From: Clostridia bacterium
GTDB taxonomy: Bacteria; Bacillota; Clostridia; DUPQ01
Reading direction: 5' to 3'
NCBI GenBank assembly: GCA_028690885.1
Contig: JAQVAJ010000110.1
Location: 1-5,954, forward strand
Length of the DNA: 5,954 bases
Shown here: positions 1 to 5,186 of the stretch, in pieces
Numbering within the stretch: position 1 is the first letter of the stretch
Layout: every line of letters begins with the position of its first letter
Notes under the pieces: generated by a model
The model's database searches: none
Seen by the model: the letters and a program-made list of their open reading frames with translations, nothing else
Told to the model about the DNA's origin: nothing
Translations under genes and position numbers: made by a program

Positions 1-197
1 TTCAGCATTAAATAAACATCCTCAATACCTGTCAATGTTTCTGTATACTCTCTGAACACTTTAACTATCTCAGAAATTTCATTCAACTCTTTCATTAAAG
101 CTACATACTTTTCCTGATTGGCCAATATATCCGGATCAGATAGTTGTGCATTTATCTCTTCATATCTTCTTTCTATGTTCCTTAATTTGTCCTGCAT
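1..197 (-). CDS. prfA: Peptide chain release factor 1 (RF1), N-terminal part only
   Basis: RF1 recognises UAA and UAG stop codons on the ribosome and triggers release of the finished protein. Only the first 65 codons lie in the window; the gene continues past the left edge, so the codon-recognition and GGQ peptidyl-hydrolysis motifs are not visible. The call rests on the N-terminal pattern, which starts MQDKLRNIERRYEEINAQLS and is followed by DPDILANQEKY and a helical stretch rich in K, E and L. This matches the start of bacterial RF1 (D-K-L-x-x-I-x-x-R-Y-E-E then L-S-D-P) better than RF2. The ATG at 195-197 is preceded by AGAGGT (202-207) four bases upstream. It lies 131 bases after wecB on the same strand and has its own promoter candidate in that gap. 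prfA near the rpiB-upp-wecB group is an arrangement I recall from clostridia. There are no signs of damage in the visible part. Confidence 0.85.
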   Translation of the reverse strand, partial: MQDKLRNIERRYEEINAQLSDPDILANQEKYVALMKELNEISEIVKVFREYTETLTGIEDVYLML

Positions 198-201
198 TTT
201 T

Positions 202-207
202 ACCTCT
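202..207 (-). promoter_or_regulatory. Ribosome binding site of prfA
   Basis: AGAGGT on the minus strand, four bases before the ATG at 195-197. It is a moderate Shine-Dalgarno match and supports this ATG as the start of prfA. Confidence 0.6.
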
Positions 208-271
208 GTAATTTATTATATATTATATTTCTTTCATTCATAAAAAATCTTTCACTAAAATAACCGTTTGG

Positions 272-299
272 ATTATACCTCATATATCAAAAAAATCAA
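272..299 (-). promoter_or_regulatory. Sigma-A-type promoter candidate for prfA
   Basis: On the minus strand a perfect -10 box, TATAAT (272-277), lies 16 bases downstream of TTGATT (294-299), which matches the -35 consensus at four of six positions. The spacer holds a run of seven T. Transcription would begin near 265, giving a leader of about 70 bases before prfA. The rest of the 131-base gap (198-328) is very AT-rich and contains no clear hairpin terminator, so read-through from wecB is also possible. This is a sequence match only; AT-rich DNA produces such matches by chance. Confidence 0.55.
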
Positions 300-328
300 A
301 ATACAAGATAGATAAACAGATAAAATAA

Positions 329-1447
329 CTAAAGATTATTAAAATATGCTTTTATGGAATCAACTATTCTTTGAGATGCGTTCCCGTCACCATATGGATT
401 AACTGCATTTTTCATCTTTGCATAAAATGTTTGGTCATCAAATAACATTTTTGCATCAGTTAATATATCGTTCAGTTTCACTCCTGTCAGTTTGACAGTA
501 CCCGCCTCAACAGCTTCTGGCCGTTCAGTCTCTTTTCTTAATACAAGGACTGGAACTCCTAATGAAGGAGCTTCCTCCTGGAGACCGCCTGAATCTGTCA
601 TTACAAAGTATGCTCTTGCCATTAAATTATGAAGGTCAGTAAAAACTAATGGAGGCAGTAATGTAACATTTCCAATACCAGACAAAATCTTTTCTGCCGT
701 TGTTCTTACCTTCGGGTTTGGATGAACTGTATAAATAAAATGGCTGTCTTTGTATTCTTTAGCAAGTGTTTTGACTGCATAACATATGTTTTCCAGATTT
801 ATACCTATATTTTCTCTTCGGTGAGCTGTTATAGGAATAACTTTCTTGTTTTTATAGTCTATATCATTTAACATCGGCTCATTAAAGATATAGTTTTCCT
901 TTACTGTTGTTTTAAGAGTATCTATTACAGTATTTCCTGTAATGAATATCCTGTCTGTATCAATTTTCTCATTAATTAAATTATTTGCATTACTTTTTGT
1001 AGGAGCGAAATACAAGGTGGCTATTGAATCAACTGTCCTTCTGCAAAATTCCTCGGGATATGGAGAAAAGATGTCTTCAGTTCTTAAACCCGCTTCTACA
1101 TGACCAATAGGTATTTTCTTATAAAAAGCTGCAATAGAAGCAGATAAACATGTATTGGTATCACCATGCACTAATATCATATCTGGTTTCTCTATATCCA
1201 GCACTTCACTAAATCGTACAAGTATTGCAGAAGTGACATAATCCAGACTCTGCCCCTGCTTCATTATATCTAAATCATATTTTGGATTTATATCAAACAC
1301 TTCAAGAATCTGTTTGACCATTTCCCTATGCTGTCCTGTAACACATACTATATGTTCAAAAGATTCATCTTTATCAAGCAAAGCCACCAGAGGAGCCATC
1401 TTTATAGTATCAGGCCTTGTTCCAAAAACTGATATGACCTTAATCAT
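329..1447 (-). CDS. wecB: UDP-N-acetylglucosamine 2-epimerase, non-hydrolysing (WecB/MnaA)
   Basis: This cytoplasmic enzyme interconverts UDP-GlcNAc and UDP-ManNAc, supplying ManNAc for teichoic-acid linkage units or other surface polymers. The product is 372 residues, the usual family length. Visible family motifs, in order, are GTRPDTIKMAPL (9-20), TGQHREM (37-43), VHGDTNT (93-99), GHVEAGLRT (115-123), SPYPEE (128-133), TAHRREN (207-213), TDSGGLQEEAPS (284-295) and NPYGDG (350-355). Aligned with E. coli WecB, the likely catalytic residues D96, E118, E132 and H209 are all present. I chose the ATG at 1445-1447 because the family begins M-K-V-x-x-V-F-G-T-R-P there and AAGGAGG (1457-1463) lies nine bases upstream. 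A longer in-frame start at 1531 would add 28 residues with no family counterpart, encoded inside tagO. It overlaps the end of tagO by eight bases, so the two are probably translationally coupled. It is the last gene of the compact cluster. Confidence 0.95.
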   Translation of the reverse strand: MIKVISVFGTRPDTIKMAPLVALLDKDESFEHIVCVTGQHREMVKQILEVFDINPKYDLDIMKQGQSLDYVTSAILVRFSEVLDIEKPDMILVHGDTNTCLSASIAAFYKKIPIGHVEAGLRTEDIFSPYPEEFCRRTVDSIATLYFAPTKSNANNLINEKIDTDRIFITGNTVIDTLKTTVKENYIFNEPMLNDIDYKNKKVIPITAHRRENIGINLENICYAVKTLAKEYKDSHFIYTVHPNPKVRTTAEKILSGIGNVTLLPPLVFTDLHNLMARAYFVMTDSGGLQEEAPSLGVPVLVLRKETERPEAVEAGTVKLTGVKLNDILTDAKMLFDDQTFYAKMKNAVNPYGDGNASQRIVDSIKAYFNNL

Positions 1448-2558
1448 CCTCTGATTCCTCCTTTTCTTGTGTAACTGAATTCCCATTTCCATTTTTTGCA
1501 GCCTGTTTGAGTAATGGTCCATATAGTACATAGACTGCTAATCCTAGTAAAATTAAAACTATCGCAAAGTATATCCAGAATCTGCTGTATTGCTGACCTG
1601 ATAACAAATATGCTGTGACTCCAAATACAATATTTATAAAATATAGTATCAAAACAGTTTTTCTTTGAGATAATCCCATTTTCATAAGCCTGTGATGAAT
1701 ATGGTCGCGGTCGCCTACTGCAATAGGCTTTTTCATAATTATTCTTCTGAAATATGCCAATGATATATCCAGTATCGGCAACCCCATTGCTATTAATGGT
1801 ATAAATACAGCAATTGCAGCATGAGCTTTCATTGTTCCCTGAATTGAAATGACCGCAACAGTAAAACCTAAAAATGCAGCACCTGTCTCTCCAAGATACA
1901 GTTTTGCAGGATTAAAGTTAAAAGGAAGAAATCCTGCAGCAGCTCCGCTAAGCGCTATTAAAAGTATAGGTATATATTCTCCGACGAGATTTGCATCAGG
2001 ACGAACGAAAGTAATAAAGAATAATGTCAAAGAGCAAATAATAGTTGTTCCTGTCGTCAGTCCGTCCAAACCATCGATTATATTAAATGCATTTGTTAAC
2101 ATGAATATCCACAAAACTGTAGCTATGAAAGAAACGATTTCGGGTAAATAAACAAGATTGTTATTTTGCCCAAGATTCGTAAAATATGCAATTTTTGAAC
2201 CTGATATTAAAACAGTTGCAATAGCAGCAAGAAACTGAAAACCAGCTTTTATAACTGGCTTAAGATCATATATATCATCCAGAATACCCATAAATGATAT
2301 TATTACTATACCCACTGCAAGCCCTATTACCTCGATGGTAACATAAAAATTAGGGTTTATTAAATAATTCAGAAGAATGGAAATCGAAAAAGAGATAATT
2401 ATAGCGGTACCTCCAAGTAAAGGTACCGGTTCAGTATGCACATCCCTGTTTCTTTTAGGATACTTCAATATTTTTTTTGCTTTAGCAAATCTGATTACCA
2501 GAGGACTTAATGCAAAGGCAATAATAAATGATGCTAAAAAGGTATACAGATAACTCAA
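1440..2558 (-). CDS. tagO: Undecaprenyl-phosphate GlcNAc-1-phosphate transferase (TagO/WecA family)
   Basis: This is a polytopic membrane enzyme of the MraY/WecA/TagO superfamily. It moves a sugar 1-phosphate, most likely GlcNAc-1-P from UDP-GlcNAc, onto undecaprenyl phosphate to start a teichoic acid or other surface polymer. The 372-residue product has about ten hydrophobic segments. Family motifs are DVHTEPVPLLGG (39-50), LDDIYD (93-98, the metal/substrate DD pair), NAFNIIDGLDGL (156-167) and the basic loop DRDHIHHR (283-290). The motif normally written (M/L)GDTG(S/A) reads LGETGA at 222-227, so the conserved Asp is Glu224. The C-terminal tail is short, polar and acidic, and its codons carry the wecB ribosome site. 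Translation starts at a TTG (2556-2558), five bases after GGAGG (2564-2568) and one base after the deaminase stop. The next in-frame Met is residue 90, too late for the family. The wecB neighbour fits a linkage-unit or surface-polymer role; the exact sugar is inferred from the family. Confidence 0.9.
   Translation of the reverse strand: MSYLYTFLASFIIAFALSPLVIRFAKAKKILKYPKRNRDVHTEPVPLLGGTAIIISFSISILLNYLINPNFYVTIEVIGLAVGIVIISFMGILDDIYDLKPVIKAGFQFLAAIATVLISGSKIAYFTNLGQNNNLVYLPEIVSFIATVLWIFMLTNAFNIIDGLDGLTTGTTIICSLTLFFITFVRPDANLVGEYIPILLIALSGAAAGFLPFNFNPAKLYLGETGAAFLGFTVAVISIQGTMKAHAAIAVFIPLIAMGLPILDISLAYFRRIIMKKPIAVGDRDHIHHRLMKMGLSQRKTVLILYFINIVFGVTAYLLSGQQYSRFWIYFAIVLILLGLAVYVLYGPLLKQAAKNGNGNSVTQEKEESEDD
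1457..1463 (-). promoter_or_regulatory. Ribosome binding site of wecB, inside tagO
   Basis: AAGGAGG on the minus strand, nine bases before the wecB ATG. It is encoded within the acidic end of TagO (lysine-glutamate-glutamate codons). It decides the wecB start at 1447 against a longer upstream ATG. Confidence 0.85.
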
Positions 2559-2559
2559 A

Positions 2560-3006
2560 TCATCCTCCGTATTTAACCAATTCTAAACCTGACTCATCAA
2601 GCAGTTCCTTAGATAATTCGTCAGGATAATCCCCTTCAAAAACAATTCTTTTAATACCTGAGTTAATAAGCATCTTAGCACAGATTACGCAGGGTTGAGC
2701 TGAAACATATATTGTTGCTCCATCTATTGATGTACCTGCTCTAGCTGCCTGAACAATAGCATTCTGCTCTGCATGAATCGCTCTGCATAGTTCGTGTCTT
2801 TCTCCAGAGGGTACATTCAGCTTTTGTCTTAAACAGCCAACTTCTTCACAGTGTCTGCATCCAATTGGAGCTCCGTTATAACCGGTAGCCAAAATTCTTT
2901 TGTCTTTGACTATTACAGCTCCAACCTTACGCCTTAAGCATGTTGAACGCGTCTTAACCAGATGGACAACCTGCATGAAATACTCATCCCACGAGGGTCT
3001 GTCCAT
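2560..3006 (-). CDS. comEB: Deoxycytidylate (dCMP) deaminase, ComEB family
   Basis: This zinc-dependent cytoplasmic enzyme deaminates dCMP to dUMP, the substrate of thymidylate synthase. The 148-residue product carries the cytidine/deoxycytidylate deaminase zinc signature: HAE at 78-80 (His78 as zinc ligand, Glu80 as proton shuttle) and PCVIC at 105-109 (Cys106 and Cys109). Upstream are VGAVIV (28-33), the substrate-side segment GYNGAP (42-47), and a Cys/His cluster C50-R-H-C53 with C58, as seen in dCMP deaminases that carry a second metal site. The N-terminus MDRPSWDEYFM is typical. The ATG (3004-3006) shares its A with the upp TAA stop (TAATG). No good Shine-Dalgarno precedes it, so translation probably depends on re-initiation after upp. 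The last codons (Tyr-Gly-Gly, stop) contain the tagO ribosome site. The late competence protein ComEB of Bacillus subtilis belongs to this family, but nothing here points to competence. Confidence 0.93.
   Translation of the reverse strand: MDRPSWDEYFMQVVHLVKTRSTCLRRKVGAVIVKDKRILATGYNGAPIGCRHCEEVGCLRQKLNVPSGERHELCRAIHAEQNAIVQAARAGTSIDGATIYVSAQPCVICAKMLINSGIKRIVFEGDYPDELSKELLDESGLELVKYGG
2564..2568 (-). promoter_or_regulatory. Ribosome binding site supporting the TTG start of tagO
   Basis: GGAGG on the minus strand is formed by the last two glycine codons of the dCMP deaminase, five bases before TTG at 2556-2558. An ATG also lies in this stretch (2561-2563) but it is out of frame and stops after two codons, so TTG is the supported start. 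Confidence 0.75.
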
Positions 3007-3653
3007 TACTTTGTACCAAACAATCTGTCTCCGGCATCTCCTAATCCCGGGACAATATATGCATTAGTATTGAGTTCTTTATCAACACATGCACAATATA
3101 TATTAACATCAGGATGGTCCTTGTGTACTTTTTCAATACCTTCAGGAGCTGCAATTATACTCATAAGCTTAATATTCTTTACGCCTCTTTGCTTCAAGAA
3201 ACCAATTGCTGCAGATGCTGATCCGCCTGTTGCAAGCATAGGATCAAGTAAAATTATCATTCTTTCATGTGCATCTTCAGGTAGTTTACAATAATATTCA
3301 ACAGGTTCTAATGTATCATGATCTCTGTAAAGACCGATATGTCCTATTTTTGCAGTAGGTATAAGTGTTAAAAGACCATCAACCATACCAAGTCCGGCTC
3401 TAAGAATTGGGACAAAACCGACATTTTTTCCCGAAAGTACTTTAACAGTAGTTTTCGCTATTGGGGTTTCCACTTCTATATCTTCCAATGGAAGTTCACG
3501 TGTGACCTCATAACCCATCAATGTAGATACTTCCTTGACAAGCTCCCTAAATTCTTTTGTATTCGTATTCTTATCCCTCATAATAGATATTTTATGCTGT
3601 ATGAGCGGGTGGTCAAACACAAATGCCATATCTTTGTAATTAGTTCCTGACAT
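3006..3653 (-). CDS. upp: Possible independent Upp product from an internal start
   Basis: Within the rpiB-upp frame, an ATG at 3651-3653 would give a 215-residue uracil phosphoribosyltransferase, close to the usual 209 residues, beginning with a short leader before FVFDHPLIQHK. The sequence AAGGAGG (3658-3664) lies four bases ahead of it, exactly where a separate upp gene would have its ribosome site. Family knowledge says Upp works alone as a homo-oligomer, so the internal product should be active. Whether it is made in addition to the fusion cannot be told from sequence. The spacing of four bases is slightly short but workable. The stop overlaps the start of the dCMP deaminase by one base. 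Confidence 0.6.
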   Translation of the reverse strand: MSGTNYKDMAFVFDHPLIQHKISIMRDKNTNTKEFRELVKEVSTLMGYEVTRELPLEDIEVETPIAKTTVKVLSGKNVGFVPILRAGLGMVDGLLTLIPTAKIGHIGLYRDHDTLEPVEYYCKLPEDAHERMIILLDPMLATGGSASAAIGFLKQRGVKNIKLMSIIAAPEGIEKVHKDHPDVNIYCACVDKELNTNAYIVPGLGDAGDRLFGTK

Positions 3654-4094
3654 ACTTCCTCCTTCTTCTATTCTGCGAATCAACTGGTTTCTTGTTTCAT
3701 ATTTACCTTCAAGGTAATTTTCATTAAGCCAGATGTCAATAATATCCTGAGCTTTTTCCTTAGGCGTTATACGTCCAGCTAACACAAGTATATTGGCGTT
3801 ATTATGCCTTTTTGCCATGCGTGCCTGGTATTCATCCATGCAAAGAGCAGCTCTTATTCCTTTGAATTTATTAGCTGCTATACTCATGCCAATTCCTGTT
3901 CCACATATTAAAATACCTCTTTCGCATTCGTTCTTCTGAACGGCTGTTGCTACTAAAGAGGCAAAAAACGGAAAATGACAGGAATCGTCGCTATAAGCTC
4001 CAAAGTCCCTATACGATATTTTTTTCTTATCGAGATACGACAGAATCTCACTTTTTAACTTAAAACCTGCGTGATCACAGCCTATTGCTATCAT
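3006..4094 (-). CDS. rpiB-upp: Fused ribose-5-phosphate isomerase B / uracil phosphoribosyltransferase
   Basis: One uninterrupted 362-residue frame joins two enzymes usually encoded separately. Residues 1 to about 143 are RpiB, which interconverts ribulose 5-phosphate and ribose 5-phosphate. It shows GCDHAGF (5-11), the catalytic-cysteine segment ICGTGIGMSIAANK (63-76, Cys64) and RHNNANIL (96-103, His97). Residues 148-362 are a full-length Upp, which makes UMP and PPi from uracil and PRPP. It shows FDHPLIQHK near its start, PILRAGLGMVDG (229-240), the PRPP loop DPMLATGGSA (284-293) and the uracil-site end YIVPGLGDAGDR (346-357). The joint is a Glu-Glu-Gly-Gly-Ser stretch whose codons also form a ribosome site for an internal upp start. 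I chose the ATG at 4092-4094 because AAGGAG lies seven bases upstream and RpiB proteins begin there; two earlier in-frame ATGs (4115, 4133) lack a ribosome site. The RpiB C-terminal GGRHxxR phosphate-binding motif reads EGKYETR. PRPP synthetase acts between the two reactions, so direct channelling is not obvious. Confidence 0.92.
   Translation of the reverse strand: MIAIGCDHAGFKLKSEILSYLDKKKISYRDFGAYSDDSCHFPFFASLVATAVQKNECERGILICGTGIGMSIAANKFKGIRAALCMDEYQARMAKRHNNANILVLAGRITPKEKAQDIIDIWLNENYLEGKYETRNQLIRRIEEGGSMSGTNYKDMAFVFDHPLIQHKISIMRDKNTNTKEFRELVKEVSTLMGYEVTRELPLEDIEVETPIAKTTVKVLSGKNVGFVPILRAGLGMVDGLLTLIPTAKIGHIGLYRDHDTLEPVEYYCKLPEDAHERMIILLDPMLATGGSASAAIGFLKQRGVKNIKLMSIIAAPEGIEKVHKDHPDVNIYCACVDKELNTNAYIVPGLGDAGDRLFGTK
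3658..3664 (-). promoter_or_regulatory. Internal ribosome binding site at the rpiB-upp junction
   Basis: AAGGAGG on the minus strand, within AGAAGGAGGAAGTATG. It is read in the fusion frame as Glu-Glu-Gly-Gly-Ser-Met. It is as strong as any ribosome site in the window and precedes the ATG where family alignment places the Upp start. Confidence 0.75.
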
Positions 4095-4101
4095 AGGTTT
4101 T

Positions 4102-4107
4102 CTCCTT
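4102..4107 (-). promoter_or_regulatory. Ribosome binding site of rpiB-upp
   Basis: AAGGAG on the minus strand, seven bases before the ATG at 4092-4094. It decides this start over two upstream in-frame ATGs. Confidence 0.8.
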
Positions 4108-4123
4108 ATATTCATTACAAAGA

Positions 4124-4152
4124 ATTTTATCATAAATAACAGTAGATATCCA
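4124..4152 (-). promoter_or_regulatory. Sigma-A-type extended -10 promoter candidate for the rpiB-upp cluster
   Basis: On the minus strand TGGATA (4147-4152, four of six -35 matches) is followed after 17 bases by TAAAAT (4124-4129, five of six -10 matches). A TG dinucleotide one base ahead of the -10 makes it an extended -10 box. Transcription would start near 4117, about 23 bases before the rpiB ATG, leaving room for its ribosome site. It fills most of the 73-base gap between the FHA gene and rpiB and would make rpiB the first gene of its own operon. The position is inferred from consensus only. Confidence 0.5.
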
Positions 4153-4167
4153 TACTATTTTTTTAAC

Positions 4168-4995
4168 CTACAATAATATATACTCATCGTCTCCAAATGC
4201 CACTATATCCCCCTTATGGATACTAAAAAAAGTATTGGATTTTATTCTTTCTCCATTAACATATATACCATATTTACTGTTTAAATCCTTAATGTACACA
4301 GACTTTCTCGAATATCTTATACATCCATGTCGAAAAGATGAAAGTTTCCCAATAAGTCTTTTATCATTAATTAAGGGTAGTTTTCCAACATACACATCCT
4401 TCTTTGAAACTTTTATACAGTCATCTGCATCAATAATGTTACGTAGGATTACTGCTTCATCTTCTTCTAAACCGCCAATCATTTTTTCATCTTTTTCATC
4501 AGATAATGAATCAATAACGAGTTTAAGACTAAAAGACTGTTGATTCATCGCTTCTGTTAAGGCCTTATTCGCAAAATTTCCTGAAACAATCGAATTTACC
4601 AGGTTTTTTATTTTCTCATTAATATTCTCTTTGTTATATGGGTCAAAAATGTACTTAAAATTACTATTATCATATACATATATATACTGAGTATCAAAGA
4701 CAATGTAGTCTGTATTAATAAGATAAGACTCAGACACTTTTAATAAAGCCTGAATAGAATACACAAGATCCTTAAGAAGTTCAAGCGTATAACCGTATTT
4801 TTTCATATATGCATTTAAATTCATTCCATAAACAGTATCATACAGCTGCTCCTCATCAGTTGCATATTTTATGGGTAGAAACAAATTACACTCTGTATTT
4901 TCCAACATCTTGATCATATATGGAGCACATTCCATGTGTTGTCCCATAACCCTTACAAGTACCTGACTATTACCTGATTTTATTTCACTAATCAT
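4168..4995 (-). CDS. FHA-domain protein with DUF6382-like N-terminus, associated with the Tad pilus cluster
   Basis: The 275-residue protein has no signal peptide or membrane segment, so it is probably cytoplasmic. Residues 1 to about 140 resemble the DUF6382 region found in front of FHA domains in clostridial Tad-type clusters. They include a helical stretch (LELLKDLVYSIQALLKVSES, 71-90) followed by alternating beta-like segments, a layout reminiscent of pseudokinase-type folds (inference). Residues about 140-195 form a charged linker. Residues about 200-275 form an FHA domain, with VYVGKL (201-206), SFRHGCI (220-226), IKDLNSKYGIYVNGERI (235-251) and KGDIVAFG (261-268). FHA domains usually bind phosphothreonine peptides. 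Here the usual Gly-Arg is Gly-Lys and the usual S-T-N-G is S-K-Y-G, so phosphopeptide binding may be weak or lost. The ATG is two bases after the prepilin stop, with only a weak AGGA 11 bases upstream, suggesting coupled translation. The function in the pilus system is unknown; a regulatory or scaffolding role is a guess. Confidence 0.8.
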   Translation of the reverse strand: MISEIKSGNSQVLVRVMGQHMECAPYMIKMLENTECNLFLPIKYATDEEQLYDTVYGMNLNAYMKKYGYTLELLKDLVYSIQALLKVSESYLINTDYIVFDTQYIYVYDNSNFKYIFDPYNKENINEKIKNLVNSIVSGNFANKALTEAMNQQSFSLKLVIDSLSDEKDEKMIGGLEEDEAVILRNIIDADDCIKVSKKDVYVGKLPLINDKRLIGKLSSFRHGCIRYSRKSVYIKDLNSKYGIYVNGERIKSNTFFSIHKGDIVAFGDDEYILL

Positions 4996-4997
4996 AC

Positions 4998-5171
4998 TTA
5001 ACTAATCCTAAGCCTTTCTATTATGGTTTCATCATTCAGTGTCCCGTCTATTATCTTTTGTATGAAATCAGTAATAGCTTCTCTGAATATGAGTGCAATA
5101 CCCACTAAAACTGCCAGTATTATTACTACCTCTACAGTGCCCATCCCTCTTTTGTTTAATCTGTTATACAT
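4998..5171 (-). CDS. Flp1-like type IVb prepilin (Tad pilus major subunit candidate)
   Basis: This 57-residue gene encodes a type IV prepilin-like protein. It has a short basic leader (MYNRLNKRG), then the processing site Gly9/Met10 with Glu14 at mature position +5, as prepilin peptidases require. A single hydrophobic helix follows (about residues 13-29), then a polar C-terminal tail of about 28 residues. The G-M-G-T-V-E-V-V pattern is that of the Flp1-like pilins of clostridial Tad clusters. The mature protein would be 48 residues, typical for this very small class. AAAGGGG (5178-5184) sits six bases ahead of the ATG. An out-of-frame ATG five bases upstream ends after six codons. It lies 15 bases after the TadC-like gene and two bases before the FHA gene, consistent with one operon. 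It could be a minor rather than major pilin; the size and position favour Flp. Confidence 0.85.
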   Translation of the reverse strand: MYNRLNKRGMGTVEVVIILAVLVGIALIFREAITDFIQKIIDGTLNDETIIERLRIS

Positions 5172-5177
5172 AACATG

Positions 5178-5184
5178 CCCCTTT
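5178..5184 (-). promoter_or_regulatory. Ribosome binding site of the Flp-like prepilin
   Basis: AAAGGGG on the minus strand, six bases before the ATG at 5169-5171. It supports this short gene as real. Confidence 0.65.
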
Positions 5185-5186
5185 CT

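Noticed and set aside
214..227. Two further TATAAT-like boxes just upstream of prfA.
   Set aside because: They are in extremely AT-rich DNA, have no -35 match at a suitable distance, and would start transcription at or next to the ribosome site.
300..328. Short repeated GATA(A)A-type motifs after wecB.
   Set aside because: They are brief, imperfect and expected by chance in AT-rich intergenic DNA.
1400..1425. The WecB motif reads GTRPDT rather than the common GTRPEA.
   Set aside because: I recall this variant in other clostridial epimerases, and all catalytic residues are present, so it is not notable on its own.
1448..1531. A 28-residue N-terminal extension of wecB from an ATG at 1531.
   Set aside because: It lies inside tagO, has no family counterpart, and the ATG at 1447 has a strong ribosome site at the right distance.
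1849..2151. A 100-codon plus-strand open frame, and similar ones at 2962-3294, 4235-4543 and 5587-5793.
   Set aside because: Each lies opposite a well-supported minus-strand gene, lacks recognisable protein features, and is best explained as a shadow frame.
4095..4133. Earlier in-frame starts for rpiB at 4133 and 4115.
   Set aside because: Neither has a ribosome site, both add residues absent from RpiB proteins, and both lie at or around the promoter candidate and its predicted start point.
4141..4167. A possible stem (AGTA/TACT) around GATATC after the FHA gene, considered as a terminator.
   Set aside because: The stem is only four pairs and the T run is missing on the 3' side, so it does not look like an intrinsic terminator.
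5158..5176. An ATG at 5174-5176 as an alternative prepilin start.
   Set aside because: It is out of frame with the pilin and reaches a stop after six codons.
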